NCBI GenBank assembly: GCA_050740255.1
Contig: JBOICV010000170.1
Location: 1-34,810, forward strand
From: JBOICV01 sp050740255
Lineage (GTDB): Bacteria; Pseudomonadota; Gammaproteobacteria; Nevskiales; JBOICV01
Length of the DNA: 34,810 bases
Reading direction: 5' to 3'
The notes below the pieces were generated by a model. That model saw only the letters and a program-made list of their open reading frames with translations. It had not been told where the DNA came from and ran no database searches. A program made the position numbers and the translations under genes. Of this stretch, positions 33,018-34,810 are shown piece after piece. Position 1 is the first letter of the stretch, and each line of letters begins with the position of its first letter.

Positions 33018-34382
33018 ATGTCCGTCGCCAGTCCCCTTGCCCTGAAAACCACGCCGGTCGTGCCCGGCCTGCCCTATCTGGGCAATATCTTCGGCATGGC
33101 GCGCGGGCCGGCGCAGTACTTTGTCGAGTGTTACCGAAAATATGGTCCGGTATTCGAACTCACCATTCTCGGCAACCGTTATAAGGTGTTGGCAGGCATT
33201 GAAGCCGCCAACTTCATGGGTTCGCGCGAGGGCAAGGACTGCCTGCGTTCCAAGGAGTTCTGGGAAGGTCTCGCCAGGGAGTACGGTGCCACCCGCCTGC
33301 TCGGCGGCGAGGATGGCGACAGCCACAAAGAGCTGCGCGACATCATGCGGCACGGTTACTCGAAGGAATCCATCAAGGGCCGCTACAACGAACTGGTGCA
33401 CATCACCGACGGCTCCATCACGCGCGACTGGAAGCCGGGGCAGATGGTGCCGGTGGTGGAGGCGATGCAGTACATGGTGGTGGATCAGCTCGGCACGATT
33501 CTGACCGGCGCCGCGCCGCTCGACTATGTGAAGGATATCCGCACCACGATTCTCTACATCCTTAATGTGCTGGTCACGCGCCAGCGGCCGAAATTTCTGC
33601 TCCTGCGGCCCAAATACAAAAAGGCCAAGGCGCGCGTGTTCGAGCTTGGCCACAAGATGATTGCCGACTGGCACGCCAAGCGCGGCAGCAAGAAGGACGG
33701 CGAAAAGAACCTGATTGACGACATCATGGAGGCGCACGTCAATCATCCGGAAATCATGCCGGCGAGTGATCTGATCGTGACCGTCACGGGTCCGTACGTC
33801 GCTGGCCTGGATACTGTCGCCAACAGCACCTCAGCGATGATTTACGGCGTACTGAAACACCCGCAAGTGCTGGCGCGCGTGCAGAAAGAAGCGGATGAGC
33901 TGTTCGCCGGCGGGACGATTGAGGAAGACCATCTGATGGGCAAGCTGCCGGCGACCAACGGCGCGATCATGGAAGCGATGCGCCTGTTCCCGGTGGCGGC
34001 CGCCCAGATCCGCATCGCCAACAAGGACTTCGTGTTCGAGGGGCACAAGATCCGCGAAGGCGAAATGCTTTACATGGGCACCAGCGTGCCGCACTTCATG
34101 GACGAATATTACCCTGACCCCGAGAAGTTCGATATTGACCGTTACGAGAAATCGCGCGCCGAGCATATGAAGCCCGGCGTGTATTCACCCTATGGCCGCG
34201 GCCCGCATACCTGTCTGGGCAAGAGCCTGGCAGAAGTGCAAATGGCGCTGTCCATGGCGCGCCTGTTCTACAAGCTCGACCTTGAACTTGAAACACCCCA
34301 CTACGTGCTCAAGACCAAGACCGCGCCGACCCCCGGCCCGGCGATGGATTTCAAAGTCAGGGTTAAGGGCTATCGGCACTAG
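33018..34382 (+). CDS. Cytochrome P450
   Basis: A 454-residue haem monooxygenase. The I-helix oxygen-activation motif is AGLDT in GPYVAGLDTVANSTSAM; the K-helix ExxR is EAMR in IMEAMRLFPVAA; the haem-thiolate loop is YGRGPHTCLGK, with Tyr in place of the usual Phe of FxxGxxxCxG. The N-terminal PGLPYLGNIFGMARGP is the proline-rich hinge seen in CYP51-like and eukaryote-like P450s; no membrane anchor is visible, so it is soluble. Redox partners are not encoded nearby. The substrate is unknown; a sterol- or terpenoid-type hydrophobic substrate is only a guess. The Shine-Dalgarno is weak. Confidence 0.95.
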   Translation: MSVASPLALKTTPVVPGLPYLGNIFGMARGPAQYFVECYRKYGPVFELTILGNRYKVLAGIEAANFMGSREGKDCLRSKEFWEGLAREYGATRLLGGEDGDSHKELRDIMRHGYSKESIKGRYNELVHITDGSITRDWKPGQMVPVVEAMQYMVVDQLGTILTGAAPLDYVKDIRTTILYILNVLVTRQRPKFLLLRPKYKKAKARVFELGHKMIADWHAKRGSKKDGEKNLIDDIMEAHVNHPEIMPASDLIVTVTGPYVAGLDTVANSTSAMIYGVLKHPQVLARVQKEADELFAGGTIEEDHLMGKLPATNGAIMEAMRLFPVAAAQIRIANKDFVFEGHKIREGEMLYMGTSVPHFMDEYYPDPEKFDIDRYEKSRAEHMKPGVYSPYGRGPHTCLGKSLAEVQMALSMARLFYKLDLELETPHYVLKTKTAPTPGPAMDFKVRVKGYRH

Positions 34383-34423
34383 CCCGCCGCCAGTCAGTCA
34401 GTGATTCGCCACGCTTTGGGTGT

Positions 34424-34732
34424 CTAGCTGGAGAAAATCGCCCAAGTGGCGAAATCCTCACTGAAATCCTCGAAGTGGTGCGGCGTGCGGGCCGGCGCAT
34501 AGATGACTTCACCGGGGCTAAAGCGCTGCCGCTCGCTGCCCTGCACGAACCAGCCGCTACCCGAGATCACGAAGTAAACCTCATCGCGGGTATGTGGCTT
34601 TTGCGGGTCCTCGCCGACCGGTTTGTAGTACTCCAGCTCAAGTTGGCCGTGCTTGAAAATCGTGAGGTAGCGCCGGCCGTCGGCGCCTTCGAGCTGACGC
34701 AGAGCGACCTCGGGCGTGATGCGTTCGGTCAT
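34424..34732 (-). CDS. Small single-domain cupin protein
   Basis: A 102-residue cupin. Motif 1 is visible as KPHTRDEVYFVISGSGWFVQG (His and Glu metal ligands in HTRDEVY), and motif 2 as FSPGEVIYAPARTPHHFEDF (His in PHHF). It is a minimal beta-barrel that could be a dioxygenase, isomerase or ligand-binding protein; no substrate can be inferred. A strong AGGAGG precedes the ATG. It converges with the P450 gene. Confidence 0.9.
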   Translation of the reverse strand: MTERITPEVALRQLEGADGRRYLTIFKHGQLELEYYKPVGEDPQKPHTRDEVYFVISGSGWFVQGSERQRFSPGEVIYAPARTPHHFEDFSEDFATWAIFSS

Positions 34733-34777
34733 ATTGCCTCCTTAATAATGGGCGGCACGCTATACCATATGGCTTAG

Positions 34778-34800
34778 GTAGGAGCGGCTTTAGCCGCGAT
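34778..34800. repeat. REP-type sequence at window end
   Basis: GTAGGAGCGGCTTTAGCCGC followed by GAT: a 6-bp stem GCGGCT/AGCCGC (34784-34797). This matches the GTAGGAGCGGC(T)TxAGCCGCGA class of REP sequences well known from Pseudomonas and Xanthomonadales genomes (established knowledge). Confidence 0.75.
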
Positions 34801-34810
34801 CGGCGAATCG

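Overview
The window is GC-rich, gene-dense DNA that reads as chromosome from a gammaproteobacterium. The support is a foldase-dependent secreted lipase with its LifO-type steric chaperone (known from Beta/Gammaproteobacteria), a DUF6279 lipoprotein, a YhhQ-type queuosine-precursor transporter, an RhlE-type helicase, and REP/MITE-like palindromes of the kind common in Pseudomonas and Xanthomonadales-type genomes. Genus cannot be fixed from sequence alone. There are no rRNA or tRNA genes, no phage or transposase genes and no CRISPR array.

Layout. 1-363 is repeat-rich DNA without a convincing gene. 364-3404 (minus) holds two tandem exported metallo-beta-lactamase-fold paralogues, a GlsB-type membrane protein and a small SmpA-like lipoprotein. 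3448-7379 (minus) is a compact signalling/envelope operon: an exported secretin-like domain protein, a soluble Ser/Thr kinase fused to a cyclic-nucleotide-binding domain, and a PHP-domain lipoprotein. 7413-11626 carries DUF192, SRPBCC, flavin amine oxidase, CBS-pair and patatin genes separated by palindromic repeats. 11714-14773 is a lipase locus (chaperone, lipase, divergent TetR), followed by a decayed second chaperone fragment. 15025-17718 is a sigma70-like promoter, a cobalamin riboswitch and metE.

17942-22515 is the most unusual part. A lipoprotein with two tandem c-type haem domains is translationally coupled to a CxxCH-bearing outer-membrane barrel protein. Converging on them is an ECF sigma factor / zinc-finger anti-sigma / subtilase lipoprotein cassette, whose last gene overlaps the barrel gene by 18 bp. 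22655-29508 is mostly housekeeping or accessory: SDR plus an SDR relic, queuosine transporter, RhlE, UPF0104 membrane protein, DUF6279 lipoprotein, six-helix membrane protein and GST. 29722-32931 encodes a 1069-residue fusion of a beta-helix domain with a dihaem cytochrome c. A cytochrome P450 and a small cupin close the window.

Three exported proteins (PHP lipoprotein, tandem cytochrome, beta-helix/cytochrome fusion) carry the same kind of Gly/Ser/Thr-rich tether. Two are c-type cytochromes, and with the CxxCH barrel they suggest an investment in outer-envelope redox chemistry. That functional link is inference. Dispersed palindromes sit in most convergent gaps and have been absorbed into both termini of one MBL-fold gene.
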